Source: Paracoccaceae bacterium
Lineage (GTDB): Bacteria > Pseudomonadota > Alphaproteobacteria > Rhodobacterales > Rhodobacteraceae
Length of the DNA: 64,000 bases
Assembly (NCBI GenBank): GCA_028284705.1
Contig: JANQRE010000004.1
Location: 124,001-188,000 of the forward strand
Direction of reading: 5' to 3'
Made by a program: the position numbers and the translations under genes. The first letter of the stretch is position 1. Every line of letters starts with the position of its first letter. Below, piece after piece: positions 43,517-52,587 of the stretch. Under the pieces are notes generated by a model, which saw nothing but the letters and a program-made list of their open reading frames with translations, was not told where the DNA came from and did no database searches.

Positions 43517-44586
43517 TGCCCTCGCGGCGCGGATTTCTGGCAGGCCTTCTGGCCAGCGGTCTCACACCGCGGCTGAGTTGGGCCGATGCCGGACATCCGA
43601 CCCATCTGAGCGCGGCGATGGACCCAAATGGCGCTTATGCGCTCTACGGGCTGCGGGCGGATGGCGCACGCGCGTTCCGCATCCCGTTGCCCGGACGTGG
43701 CCACGCCGCAGCGGCCCACCCGACGTATCCCGAGGCCGTGGCCTTCGCCCGCCGCCCGGGGCGGTTCGCCCTGGTGCTCGATTGTGTCAGCGGGGCGGTG
43801 CGGCACCGGCTCGACGCGCCCGCGGGGCGGCATTTCTATGGGCACGGCGCCTATGCGCAGGATGGTACGCGGCTCTACACCACGGAAAACCAGATCGACA
43901 CCGGGCAGGGCCGGATCGGCATCTGGGCCCGGGACGAAGGTTTTGAGCGCATCGGCGAGATCGCGTCGGGCGGGATCGGGCCGCATGAGGTGCTGCGCCT
44001 GCCCGGCACCGATACGCTGGCGGTTGCCAATGGCGGCATCCACACCCATCCCGACACCGGTCGCGAGAAGCTGAACCTCGACACCATGCGCCCCAATCTG
44101 ACGCTGATGGCCTCCGACGGATCAATACTCGATCACGTGGCGCTCAACCCCGCATTGCACCAGAACTCGCTCCGCCATATCGCCGCCCGCGCCGATGGCA
44201 CCGTGGCCTGTGCCTTCCAATGGCAGGGTGACCCGTTCGACGCCCCGCCCTTGCTCGCGCTCTACAGACCGGGGCAGGGGCTTCGCCTTGCGACCCCGGA
44301 CGAGATCACCCGCCGCGCAATGAACGCCTATGCCGGAAGTGTCGGGTTTCTGGCCACAGGAGAGGTTGCCATAACCTCTCCCCGCGGCGGGACATTGCAG
44401 GTGTTCGATGCCCAAGGGCAGTTCATCACGCAATACCGCCAGCCCGATATCTGCGGCGTGGCCGAGACGCCCTCGGGCGGCCTCGCCAGCGATGGCACCG
44501 GGCGCATCTACCGCCTCGGGCGTCGCTCCCTGACAGAACTGGCCTCGCACCGATTGGCTTTCGACAATCACCTCATCGCGATCTAA
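43516..44586 (+). CDS. DUF1513 protein, Tat-exported
   Basis: The 356 residues start at ATG 43516, which shares one base with the imelysin stop. The N terminus SRRGFLAGLLASGLTPRLSWA is a twin-arginine signal. The mature part is beta-propeller-like, with ETENQIDTGQGRIGIWA-type blades (here TTENQIDTGQGRIGIWARDEG), GPHEVLRLPGTDTLAVANGGIHTHPDTGREKLNLDTM and CAFQWQGD. DUF1513 proteins accompany imelysins and di-heme proteins in iron-regulated operons; the function is unknown. It is the last gene of this three-gene operon. Confidence 0.87.
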   Translation: MPSRRGFLAGLLASGLTPRLSWADAGHPTHLSAAMDPNGAYALYGLRADGARAFRIPLPGRGHAAAAHPTYPEAVAFARRPGRFALVLDCVSGAVRHRLDAPAGRHFYGHGAYAQDGTRLYTTENQIDTGQGRIGIWARDEGFERIGEIASGGIGPHEVLRLPGTDTLAVANGGIHTHPDTGREKLNLDTMRPNLTLMASDGSILDHVALNPALHQNSLRHIAARADGTVACAFQWQGDPFDAPPLLALYRPGQGLRLATPDEITRRAMNAYAGSVGFLATGEVAITSPRGGTLQVFDAQGQFITQYRQPDICGVAETPSGGLASDGTGRIYRLGRRSLTELASHRLAFDNHLIAI

Positions 44587-44752
44587 GCCCCTTGGCATCC
44601 GAACGATTTCGTCGCGACCGCCCATCACCTACATCTCACTCGAAGTGCACCAAGACACAGCGGCAGTGATGGGCGGTCGCTCATCCGACCCGGTGATCTT
44701 GCGACGGAGAGAGTTGGGAAGTCGCAGATCAGAGACGAGGGGTCGGGATGTT

Positions 44753-46795
44753 TCAGAATGTGCGCGCCACCGACAGTTTGAAGTTTCGACCCGTGCCCTG
44801 GCGCGACGAGCCGAACTGGCGGTAATCCTTGTCGAAGATGTTTTCGATGGAGGCCCTGAACTCCAGCCCTTCGAGATTGCCGGTTTTCGGCACATATCCG
44901 ACACTCAGATCGTAGAGCGTGTAGCTTTGCGAGGGGCGCAGCGGACCGGTGGTCGCCGTCGTGCGATCATTGGAGAAATTGTGGTCGATGGACAGGCTCA
45001 CATCGAGCTGTTCATCCATGAATTTCTTGCCGATCGTAAGCTCCACATTGTCGGCTGTGGTGAAATTGAAGTCCTGGGTCACGACCGTTCCATCGGACAA
45101 ACCACGTATCTTGCCCCGGTTTAGCCCTGCCGCCAGATCGACGTAGAATTGCGGGTGCACGTAGGAGGCCTCGAACTCTGCGCCATAAAGCTCGATCTCC
45201 GAGGCGAAGGGTCCACCTGCACCCAGTGAGTAAGTCCGACCATTGCTGATTTCGGTGTGATAGAGCGTCAGTTTGGCGGACAATTGGTCATTCTGGGTGA
45301 GCACGTCGAGCGCGTCGTAGGACGCACCGATTTCAAAGGTTTTGGCGCGTTCGGTCTCGGTGATGTTGGCATTCGTCAGGTTGTCGAGAATGGGCATGTT
45401 CTCGTTATAGGCAACGGTTCCGAAGACCGAGAACGCATCGGTGATATCGTAGAGCACACTGATCCCACCGGTCAGGCTGGTATCGGAAAAGGAGGTGCCA
45501 TCGGCCAGAGCGGGGTTGTTGATCGAGGTCAGTTTCTGACGCTCAATGCGCAGCGCCGGGGTGATCGTCAACCGCTCGCCGATCTCGATCTCATCGACCA
45601 CATAGAAGGCGATGAATTCATCGGTTCCGCCGGGTGCGGCGGTGTCGTTGATGCCGGCATTGGTGAGCGCGGTGCGCTCGCGTTCGCCGATCTCCAGGCC
45701 GACGGTCAGTTCGTGACTGGCATTGCCGGACTGAAAGCGTGAGACGTTGGTGAGCAGGAATGACGTGGTTTCCGTCACATGATCAGCTTCCAGCAGATCG
45801 GTGGCAAACGGGTTGAACACCGGGCTCAGCGCGATCTCTTCACGTTTGAACTGGACACGTGCGGTAACGTCGATCAACGAATTGTCAGCCGGCGCATGGT
45901 TGAACTCGAGATAGGCGGTGGTGTCCTCGATATCGCGATCGACGCGCCCGAAGAAGCTGTCGATATTGGGATCGAAAACGTTATAGAACACATCCCGCTC
46001 GGGGATTTCGTTGGTGATGTAGGAGAACGTCAGAGTGCTGGCCGCATTGAAGCGGTAGGTCACTTTCGCCAGAGCCGATTTCTGCCGGAAGGCCGTGCCG
46101 TCGAGCCGATTGCCGGCGCCATCTGTGCGGTCATTCGATTCGCGATATCCGTAGAACAACAGCGCTTCGAACTGGTCATTTGGGGCGAAGGCCAGAATTG
46201 AGGTCGAAAGTGGTCCATCGCCATTGCTCTCCCAGCCCAGCTTCTGCCGGAAGGCGAACCGGTCGCCGTCCTTCAGGAAGTCGCGCGCGTCTTTGGTCGT
46301 GGCCTCAATGGTGCCGCCTGAGGCGGAGCTTGAATAGCGGAACCCGCCAGCGGGGCCGCGCGTGACACGCAATTCCTTGAACAGTTCAGGTTCAAGCGCC
46401 AGCACCGAGCCGTTGCGGTAAATCTCCTCCGCGCCGCTGACCACGCCATCCACCACGACCGACACCGTGCCGTCCGTTGAGTATAGGCCCGCCTGACTGC
46501 CGAGACCGCGGATCGACACGCCGCCACCCTGCGGGGTGTTGCCGTTCAGAAGTGTCACATTGGGAATCGAATCGAGCAGTTCCCCGGTTGTGCTGGCTTG
46601 GCGGCTGTCAATCTCGTCCTGGTCGAGGATCGTTTCCGGCGCGGCGGTGTCGGTTTGAACGTCCCGGCGGCTTTCACCGAGAATCAGGACGCCTAACGAT
46701 TCCCCCTCGATGGCTTGTGCAGATGCCGGTTGTGCAAGTGCACAAATGGCAGCGCTGGCGCACAAAGCTGCGCGCCTTCCCGTAATATTGAGCAT
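44753..46795 (-). CDS. TonB-dependent heme/iron receptor
   Basis: This 680-residue outer-membrane protein has a signal peptide of about 26 residues and a TonB-box candidate (LGVLIL). The plug domain follows (TTGELLDSIPNVTLLNGNTPQGGGVSIRGLG), and then a 22-strand barrel ending in the conserved aromatic Phe (KLSVARTF). The end of the barrel carries LEFRASIENIFDKDYRQFGS, the usual TBDR block. Its divergent neighbours encode HmuS-like and HmuTUV proteins, so heme is the most likely ligand, although the classical FRAP/NPNL histidine motif is not obvious. It would be energised by the island's own TonB system. Confidence 0.9.
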   Translation of the reverse strand: MLNITGRRAALCASAAICALAQPASAQAIEGESLGVLILGESRRDVQTDTAAPETILDQDEIDSRQASTTGELLDSIPNVTLLNGNTPQGGGVSIRGLGSQAGLYSTDGTVSVVVDGVVSGAEEIYRNGSVLALEPELFKELRVTRGPAGGFRYSSSASGGTIEATTKDARDFLKDGDRFAFRQKLGWESNGDGPLSTSILAFAPNDQFEALLFYGYRESNDRTDGAGNRLDGTAFRQKSALAKVTYRFNAASTLTFSYITNEIPERDVFYNVFDPNIDSFFGRVDRDIEDTTAYLEFNHAPADNSLIDVTARVQFKREEIALSPVFNPFATDLLEADHVTETTSFLLTNVSRFQSGNASHELTVGLEIGERERTALTNAGINDTAAPGGTDEFIAFYVVDEIEIGERLTITPALRIERQKLTSINNPALADGTSFSDTSLTGGISVLYDITDAFSVFGTVAYNENMPILDNLTNANITETERAKTFEIGASYDALDVLTQNDQLSAKLTLYHTEISNGRTYSLGAGGPFASEIELYGAEFEASYVHPQFYVDLAAGLNRGKIRGLSDGTVVTQDFNFTTADNVELTIGKKFMDEQLDVSLSIDHNFSNDRTTATTGPLRPSQSYTLYDLSVGYVPKTGNLEGLEFRASIENIFDKDYRQFGSSRQGTGRNFKLSVARTF

Positions 46796-46901
46796 GGTTC
46801 CCTCGCATGCAGATATGTGTTCGCTGCTTGCAAAGGGCTGGCCGGCGCTTCTTCGGAATTTTCGCGCTTTTTGGTAAGGCGCGTGTTGAATGCCTACTTA
46901 A

Positions 46902-46932
46902 ACTCGACTAAAAGTGTCAAGTATATTCGAGT
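46902..46932. promoter_or_regulatory. Candidate iron-responsive operator between receptor and heme operon
   Basis: Inverted ACTCGA (46902-46907) and TCGAGT (46927-46932) flank GTCAAGTA (46916-46923). On the minus strand the centre reads ACTTGACAC and could be the -35 element of the receptor promoter. GTCAAGTA recurs at 52513-52520 before the Fe(III)-binding protein gene. Confidence 0.4.
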
Positions 46933-47008
46933 GAGACCAAAGTCTCGCAGCCAGAAGCGTGTCATTTCACGCTCAGCCAGCACGCACACTGACAGAAAGC
47001 TGGTAGAC

Positions 47009-48064
47009 ATGCTGCAAGACAAAACCCTATCGCCTGACGAGATTCGCGCTCTCAGGGTAGATGATCCAAAACTCCGAGATCGCGATTTTGCCGATAAGCA
47101 CGGCATCTCGGAAGCGCAACTGGTCGCTGCCTACTGCGGCAGCGATGCCGTGCGCATTGACGCCCATCCCGATGTCGTCATGCAGGCGGCGCAAAACCTG
47201 GGCGAGGTGATGGCCCTGACGCGCAACCCGTCCTGTGTCAACGAGAAGGTCGGCGTCTATGACAATTACCATCCGGGCACCCATGCGGCGATGGTGCTGA
47301 CCGAAGAGATCGATCTGCGGATTTTCCCGTCCCACTGGAGACATGCTTTCGTGGTGGACCGGGAGACCGAAAACGGCCCGCGGCGCAGCATTCAGGTCTT
47401 CGATGCGGCCGGCGATGCGGTGCACAAGATTTTCCTGCGAGACGGCTCCCTGCACGAGACCTTCGATCTGATGAAGGCCGACCTGGCGCTGCCAGATCAG
47501 AGCCCAGGCCTGGAGGTCAGCCCACGCCAACCGGTGGAAGGCGCCAAAAGCAATCCGGACAAGATCGATATCCTGCGCAAGGAATGGGCCCGGATGACCG
47601 ATACGCATCAGTTCCTGCGCCTCACCTCAAAGCTGAAAATGAACCGGCTCGGCGCCTATCGCATTGCCGGCGACCCGTTTGTGCGCGCGTTGCGGGTGGA
47701 GGCCGTGGATGCCGCTTTGCACGCCATTCGCGATGCCGGGATCGGCATCATGATCTTCACCGGCAATCGCGGCTGCATTCAGATCCATTCCGGGCCGATC
47801 CAATCGCTGAAAGCCGTGGGCCCCTGGCAGAACGTGATGGACCCGCGTTTCAACCTGCATCTGCGTCTCGACCACATTGCCGAGGTCTGGGCGGTGGAAA
47901 AACCGACCCAACGTGGCATGGCGACCTCGCTTGAGGCCTTTGATGCCGATGGCGGATTGATCCTGCAATTCTTCGGGCTCGGCAAAGAAGGTCGCGACGA
48001 TCGCGCCGCCTGGGCGGAGATTGTGCACGGCCTAGAGCCCCTCGACTTGGAGCCGGCGCAATGA
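47009..48064 (+). CDS. hmuS: HmuS/HemS-like heme-handling protein
   Basis: The 351 residues start at ATG 47009; the frame is open further upstream but without similarity. The protein is built of two homologous halves, as in HemS/ChuS. The heme-ligand histidine of HemS is matched by His200 in the ARMTDTHQFLRL segment. The HIAEVWAVEKPT and FTGNRGCIQIHSGPIQSLKAVGPWQNVMDPRFNLHL motifs are typical. It receives heme in the cytoplasm from HmuUV and carries or degrades it. It heads the operon hmuSTUV, monooxygenase, rrf2. Confidence 0.93.
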   Translation: MLQDKTLSPDEIRALRVDDPKLRDRDFADKHGISEAQLVAAYCGSDAVRIDAHPDVVMQAAQNLGEVMALTRNPSCVNEKVGVYDNYHPGTHAAMVLTEEIDLRIFPSHWRHAFVVDRETENGPRRSIQVFDAAGDAVHKIFLRDGSLHETFDLMKADLALPDQSPGLEVSPRQPVEGAKSNPDKIDILRKEWARMTDTHQFLRLTSKLKMNRLGAYRIAGDPFVRALRVEAVDAALHAIRDAGIGIMIFTGNRGCIQIHSGPIQSLKAVGPWQNVMDPRFNLHLRLDHIAEVWAVEKPTQRGMATSLEAFDADGGLILQFFGLGKEGRDDRAAWAEIVHGLEPLDLEPAQ

Positions 48065-48963
48065 AGTGGCTGCGCGCCTGCAGGTCGAAATCACTGGCAC
48101 TGCCAAATGCGGTGCTGACCAGTTTCTGGGTCGCCGCGGTTGCGATCTTTGTTGCAACAGGGTCAAACGGACGTGCCGAGAACCCGCATGCGGATGTGCT
48201 CGCCATCGGGGGCACTGTGACAGAGATCATCTACGCGCTGGGTCAGGAGCACCGGCTCGTGGCCCGGGACACCACATCAACCTATCCGCCCGAAGCCCAG
48301 GCCTTGCCCGATATCGGATACATGCGTGCGCTCTCGCCAGAGGGCGTCTTGTCGGTGGAACCCGAGCTCATCATTTCTGAGGAGGGAGCAGGACCTCCGG
48401 AAGCCATCGACGTTCTCAAGGAGGCCAAGATTGCCTTCGTGACGGTGCCCGACGAATATACGGCGGACGGGATCGTCGAAAAGATCAGGCGCGTCGGAGA
48501 TGCGCTTGCGGTGCCCGAGAAAGCCGATGCGCTGGCCGCGGATGTCCGCAAATCGCTCGAAGCCGCCAAATCCAGCGCCCGCGCCGCAGCGGTCGAACCC
48601 AAACGCGTGATGTTCATCCTCTCGACCCAAAGCGGACGGATCATGAGCGCGGGTGAGGACACCTCGGCAGAGGCGATCATCCGGATGAGCGGCGGCGTGA
48701 ATGCTGTGACCGGGTTTCAGGGCTTCAAGCCGCTCATCGATGAAGCGGTGACCGCCGCCGCGCCGGACGTCATCCTGATGATGGATCGGGGTGGTTCGCA
48801 TGGTGCTCAGAATGATGAGCTTTTTGCCATGCCCGCCCTGCGCACCACACCCGCCGCTGACAGCGAGGCCGTGGTGCGGATCGATGGTCTTCTGCTTCTG
48901 GGATTTGGTCCGCGCACGGCCCAGGCGGTCTCCGAACTCAGCGCGGCGCTCTACGGCGGGTAG
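48061..48963 (+). CDS. hmuT: Heme ABC transporter, periplasmic binding protein
   Basis: This 300-residue protein overlaps hmuS by 4 bases. A long signal peptide (to about NGRAEN) precedes a class III periplasmic binding fold of the HmuT/BtuF type: DVLAIGGTVTEIIYALGQEHRLVARDTTSTYPPEAQALPDIGY, SPEGVLSVEPELIISEEGAGPPEAIDVL, and GVNAVTGFQGFKPLIDEAVTAAAPDVILMM. The tyrosine in the TYPPEA segment corresponds to the heme-binding tyrosine of ShuT-like proteins. It passes heme to HmuU. Confidence 0.92.
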   Translation: MKWLRACRSKSLALPNAVLTSFWVAAVAIFVATGSNGRAENPHADVLAIGGTVTEIIYALGQEHRLVARDTTSTYPPEAQALPDIGYMRALSPEGVLSVEPELIISEEGAGPPEAIDVLKEAKIAFVTVPDEYTADGIVEKIRRVGDALAVPEKADALAADVRKSLEAAKSSARAAAVEPKRVMFILSTQSGRIMSAGEDTSAEAIIRMSGGVNAVTGFQGFKPLIDEAVTAAAPDVILMMDRGGSHGAQNDELFAMPALRTTPAADSEAVVRIDGLLLLGFGPRTAQAVSELSAALYGG

Positions 48964-48966
48964 GGG

Positions 48967-50040
48967 ATGGTCGCGGGCGCGGATCATATCGACTATCAGG
49001 CGCCTGTCGACCGCATGCAACATGCGCGGCGGCTACATGTCTGGCTGTTGCTCCTGCTTGTCGCAGTCAGTCTGGCTAGCCTCACCTATGGCGCCACGGG
49101 TGTGACGCTCTGGGGCACATTGGCCAAGCTCTGGGCGGGCGAAGAGCTGACGCGGACCGAGGCGGTCGTGCTGTTCGACATTCGCCTACCGCGCCTCTTT
49201 CTGGGGATTTGCGTCGGCGCCGCTTTGGCGGTCTCCGGCGCGGTGATGCAGGGCCTCTTCCGCAATCCTCTGGCCGACCCTGGCATCGTCGGCATCAGCG
49301 CCGGCGCAGGATTTGGTGCAATCGTGGCGATTGTCCTGGGTGCTCTGTTGCCGGTCTGGATCAGTGATCTGGTCGGCAACCAACTGATCCCGCTTGCGGC
49401 TTTTTTCGGAGGTTGGGGCACGACATTGATCCTCTACCGCGTGTCCACCCGACGTGGGCGGACGTCCGTTGCGACGATGCTCTTGGCCGGGATCGCCCTG
49501 GCGGCTCTAGCGGCGGCATTTTCCGGCGTGCTGATCTATATGGCCGATGATCAGCAGCTGCGTGATCTGACCTTCTGGGCGCTGGGCTCCCTCGCCGGAT
49601 CGAGCTGGACAAAATTCGTCGCCGCCGCCCCGATCATTGTCACCGCACTCATCGCCTCGTTCTTTCTGGGCCGCGGTCTCAACGGGCTGGCGCTCGGAGA
49701 GGCCACGGCTGCACATATCGGCATCTCGGTACAACGCATGAAGAACCTCGCGATCCTCTGCGTTGCTGCAGCGACGGGTGCCGCAGTTGCGGTGTCGGGC
49801 GGCATCGGGTTCATCGGCATCGTGGTGCCGCATCTGCTGCGGCTGGCCTCAGGGCCGGATCACCGCACGCTCCTGATCAATTCAGCGCTACTGGGCGCCA
49901 GCCTGTTGCTTGCCGCGGATGTGATCGGTCGCGCAATCATCTCTCCCGCGGAGCTTCCCATTGGCATTGTCACAGCGATCATCGGCGCGCCGGTGTTCCT
50001 TTGGATTTTGCTGCGCCGGCGCGGCATCGTGGACATGTAG
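48967..50040 (+). CDS. hmuU: Heme ABC transporter permease
   Basis: This 357-residue FecCD/BtuC-type permease has about ten helices: DIRLPRLFLGICVGAALAVSGAVMQGLFRNPLADPGIVGISAGAGFGAI, then TFWALGSLAGSSW and SGGIGFIGIVVPHLLRLASGPDHRTLL, ending in RAIISPAELPIGIVTAIIGAPVFLWILLRRR. These are the canonical family blocks. It starts 3 bases after the hmuT stop. It forms the inner-membrane heme channel with HmuV. Confidence 0.95.
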   Translation: MVAGADHIDYQAPVDRMQHARRLHVWLLLLLVAVSLASLTYGATGVTLWGTLAKLWAGEELTRTEAVVLFDIRLPRLFLGICVGAALAVSGAVMQGLFRNPLADPGIVGISAGAGFGAIVAIVLGALLPVWISDLVGNQLIPLAAFFGGWGTTLILYRVSTRRGRTSVATMLLAGIALAALAAAFSGVLIYMADDQQLRDLTFWALGSLAGSSWTKFVAAAPIIVTALIASFFLGRGLNGLALGEATAAHIGISVQRMKNLAILCVAAATGAAVAVSGGIGFIGIVVPHLLRLASGPDHRTLLINSALLGASLLLAADVIGRAIISPAELPIGIVTAIIGAPVFLWILLRRRGIVDM

Positions 50041-50043
50041 CCG

Positions 50044-50853
50044 ATGCTGAGCGCCGAGAATGTCAAAGTCACAATCGGGTCGACGCAAATCCTGCACGGG
50101 CTGGATTTCAGCGCCCAACATTCGGCGGTTACAGCGATTGTGGGCCCCAACGGGTCGGGCAAGACGACACTTCTGAAGGCGCTGACCGGAGATATCGAGG
50201 CGTCCGGCACCTATCGACTGAACGGCTGTGATCCTGCGCAACTAAAACCTTGGGAACTGGCGGCCATGCGGGGCGTCCTGCCGCAGGCTTCGGTGCTAGC
50301 CTTCCCGTTCACGGTGGTGGAGGTGGTGCGCATCGGTCTGCGGTCCGGGACCTCCGGAGATCATGCGCAGGTCGTGATGGCGGCCCTCGCCAAGGTGGGG
50401 CTCGCCAGCTATGCCAACCGGTTCTACCAAGAACTTTCCGGCGGTGAGCAGCAGCGCGTTCAACTCGCGCGTGTGCTGGCACAGGTCTGGCATCCGGTTG
50501 AGCGAGGCGAGCCGCGGTGGCTCTTTCTCGACGAACCCGTGGCCAGCCTCGACATCGCCCATCAACTCGAAGTGATGAATATCGCGCGGGATTTCGCAAC
50601 CGCTGGTGGCGGGGTCGTGGCCGTAATGCATGATCTCAACCTCACAGCTATGTTTGCCGACAGTGTTGCGATCCTGAGCCAAGGGCGTCTTTTGCAGCAA
50701 GGCCCACCAGCCAAAGTGATGACCAATGAGACATTGTCACTAGCCTATGGCTGCACCTTGCAAGTGAACACGGAACCATCAGAGACCGATGCCCGATTCC
50801 TGCTGCCGCATGCAGCATCCCTCAATGACATCGTACCGGCCAAATCGGCCTGA
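50044..50853 (+). CDS. hmuV: Heme ABC transporter ATP-binding protein
   Basis: This 269-residue ATPase starts 3 bases after hmuU. Walker A is GPNGSGKTT (residues 37-45), the signature is LSGGEQQRVQLARVLAQV and Walker B is WLFLDEPVASLD. The insertion HPVERGEPRW between the signature and Walker B is typical of HmuV heme importers and distinguishes it from BtuD or FecE. The C-terminal tail is slightly longer than usual. Confidence 0.95.
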   Translation: MLSAENVKVTIGSTQILHGLDFSAQHSAVTAIVGPNGSGKTTLLKALTGDIEASGTYRLNGCDPAQLKPWELAAMRGVLPQASVLAFPFTVVEVVRIGLRSGTSGDHAQVVMAALAKVGLASYANRFYQELSGGEQQRVQLARVLAQVWHPVERGEPRWLFLDEPVASLDIAHQLEVMNIARDFATAGGGVVAVMHDLNLTAMFADSVAILSQGRLLQQGPPAKVMTNETLSLAYGCTLQVNTEPSETDARFLLPHAASLNDIVPAKSA

Positions 50854-50871
50854 CCCTGAAAGGACCTCGCC

Positions 50872-51195
50872 ATGTATCTCGCCATGAATCGTTTCACCGT
50901 CCGAACCGAGAATGCTGCCGCGTTCGAGGCGCTTTGGCTGGGACGTGATAGTCATCTCAAAGAGATGGATGGTTTCGTGGAGTTTCATATGCTCAAAGGC
51001 CCCGAAGAGGACGGCGTGAGGCTTTACGCCTCACACACGGTCTGGGCAACAGAGGCTTCCTTTTTGGCCTGGACCCGTAGCGAGGCGTTCCGCGAGGCGC
51101 ACAAGAACGCTGGCAATACGAAAAAGCTGCACGAGGGTGCGCCAAAATTCGAAGGGTTTTCGTCGATCCAGACCATCGCACAGGCCGCGGAATGA
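50872..51195 (+). CDS. IsdG-like heme-degrading monooxygenase (ABM domain)
   Basis: This 107-residue ferredoxin-like ABM-domain protein has an Asn-Trp-His triad at residues 6, 67 and 77 (AMNRF, LAWTRSEAF, REAHKN), within one residue of the catalytic N7-W67-H77 of Staphylococcus IsdG. It would oxidatively open cytoplasmic heme and release iron. It follows hmuV by 18 bp with AAAGGA upstream and overlaps the regulator gene by 4 bases. Together with HmuS it gives the operon two candidate heme-processing proteins. Confidence 0.85.
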   Translation: MYLAMNRFTVRTENAAAFEALWLGRDSHLKEMDGFVEFHMLKGPEEDGVRLYASHTVWATEASFLAWTRSEAFREAHKNAGNTKKLHEGAPKFEGFSSIQTIAQAAE

Positions 51196-51647
51196 AGGTC
51201 AGCACCCGCGGCAAATATGCAATGATCGCCATGGTCAATCTGGCGCTCGCTCGCGGGGGGAATATGGTCACAGTGAAGGAGTTGGCAGCGCGAGAAGGCA
51301 TGTCACTCACCTATCTTGAGCAGCTCTTCGTCGGGTTGCGCAAGGCCGGAATCCTGACATCCATCCGCGGGCCAAATGGTGGGTTTCAGCTTGCCCTCGC
51401 GCCGGAGGAAATTCGGGTCATCGACATTCTGAAGGCTGTTGGCGAGACGGTGGATTCGCTGAAGGATGGGGCCGGCGCCAGACGCCCGGAAAGCGGATCC
51501 GAGGCAGAGGTCCTGGCCGGTCTAATGTGGGAGGGTCTCAGTGCACATGTCCACGTTTACTTGCATCAGATGACTCTGAAAGACGTCATCCAACGCGCAC
51601 AATCACCTTGCCCTGCCTTCTCAAGCTTGGAGGAATTGGCGACTTAA
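51192..51647 (+). CDS. Rrf2-family regulator without Fe-S cysteine cluster
   Basis: This 151-residue protein has the Rrf2/IscR winged helix: MKVSTRGKYAMIAMVNLALA, VTVKELAAREGMSLTYLEQLFVGLRKAGILTSIRGPNGGFQLA. IscR binds its 2Fe-2S cluster through three cysteines after residue 90; here that stretch (DSLKDGAGARRPESGSEAEV) has none, and the only cysteine is Cys140. It is the last gene of the heme operon, overlapping the monooxygenase stop by 4 bases, so it probably regulates the island's heme genes in response to iron or heme. Confidence 0.9.
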   Translation: MKVSTRGKYAMIAMVNLALARGGNMVTVKELAAREGMSLTYLEQLFVGLRKAGILTSIRGPNGGFQLALAPEEIRVIDILKAVGETVDSLKDGAGARRPESGSEAEVLAGLMWEGLSAHVHVYLHQMTLKDVIQRAQSPCPAFSSLEELAT

Positions 51648-52147
51648 GAAGGGACGCCAGCAGGTTTTTGGATCGGCAAATCAGCAGGCGCGGGTAGCAT
51701 CTCACAAAGCTCGCGGGTCGCTTGCATCAGTCCCTCAATCGGGTTTCCTTCGCATAGAAGCATCGCACTCGATGCCATGCGGGAGTTTTGGCCACGGCGA
51801 GCATGCTTCAGGAGCTGCATCATATGGCGTTCAGGCTCAGTAATCACTCGCGAGCAGCCCTGACACCTCGGATTGGAAAACCGCAACATCGATCTGCGCG
51901 AAATACGCATCTCGTGCACCATCTTGACGGCGCGGCGCATCGCCTCAGCATGGTTTGGGCCATAAAAGAAGCAATTCGATGAGATGATTGTCGAGAGCCA
52001 AACGGAACTGTTTGGCTCGGCGAAGGACACGAAAAAAAACCGCGCAGCCGTCAGAAATCCATACTCGGTGGCATCAAGGTCAAGCTCTTCCAATGAGCTG
52101 TCGCCCGGGCCGCGGGGTCCATGACATGGTGGGCGACTATCCGGCAT
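51644..52147 (-). CDS. Uncharacterised helical protein, family A member 2
   Basis: The 167 residues start at ATG 52147; an upstream in-frame start is unlikely because another small gene lies there. No known domain is recognised. After a Pro-rich start, the region HAEAMRRAVKMVHEMRISRR, SNPRCQGCSRVITEPERHMMQLLKHARRG and ASSAMLLCEGNPIEGLMQATRELCEML resembles in layout the proteins at 40499 and 54124 (helix pair, Cys-containing turn, C-terminal helices). CQGC may bind a metal. It converges with rrf2 and overlaps its stop by 4 bases. Confidence 0.55.
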   Translation of the reverse strand: MPDSRPPCHGPRGPGDSSLEELDLDATEYGFLTAARFFFVSFAEPNSSVWLSTIISSNCFFYGPNHAEAMRRAVKMVHEMRISRRSMLRFSNPRCQGCSRVITEPERHMMQLLKHARRGQNSRMASSAMLLCEGNPIEGLMQATRELCEMLPAPADLPIQKPAGVPS

Positions 52148-52400
52148 GGGGTTTTGCCCTTGCGCCTTGGGGAACTGAGTGCCGAGGCAGGGTGGGAATG
52201 TCAGCTTCGGCCAACTGTTCTGGCGTTGAAAACTGATGTTTCGGACCGGATGAACGCTGCGTCGCTCCGATCGCATGCAGGCGATGTGCATACCCATCCC
52301 ATGGGACCGTCATCACCCGGACCAAATCAGGTTTCAGGCCATCGCCAAATCGCGCCGCAATCCGGTGCATAGCCAACATCCATGGGAAATCTTCAGCCAT
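52137..52400 (-). CDS. Small hypothetical protein
   Basis: This 87-residue protein starts at ATG 52400 with a good GAGGAA site. MAEDFPWMLAMHRIAARFGDGLKPDLVRV forms its more ordered N-terminal part; the C-terminal third is His/Pro-rich and probably flexible. It overlaps the start of the next minus-strand gene by 11 bases, which suggests a two-gene operon divergent from the Fe(III)-binding protein gene. No family is recognised. Confidence 0.5.
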   Translation of the reverse strand: MAEDFPWMLAMHRIAARFGDGLKPDLVRVMTVPWDGYAHRLHAIGATQRSSGPKHQFSTPEQLAEADIPTLPRHSVPQGARAKPHAG

Positions 52401-52587
52401 TCTACAGTTCCTCGATCATCGAAATATTGACGCCGGGCATGCAGAGATTGCGGCTTGGTCCGCTATTCTGATCAAAAAAATCAGGAAAATGCAAGATAAA
52501 CCAACAAAATTAGTCAAGTACTCTTGTCTTGAGGCGAAAATTTGGTAACTGAGTATTTCTGTAAGGATATTCAACTGGGAGTGAATT

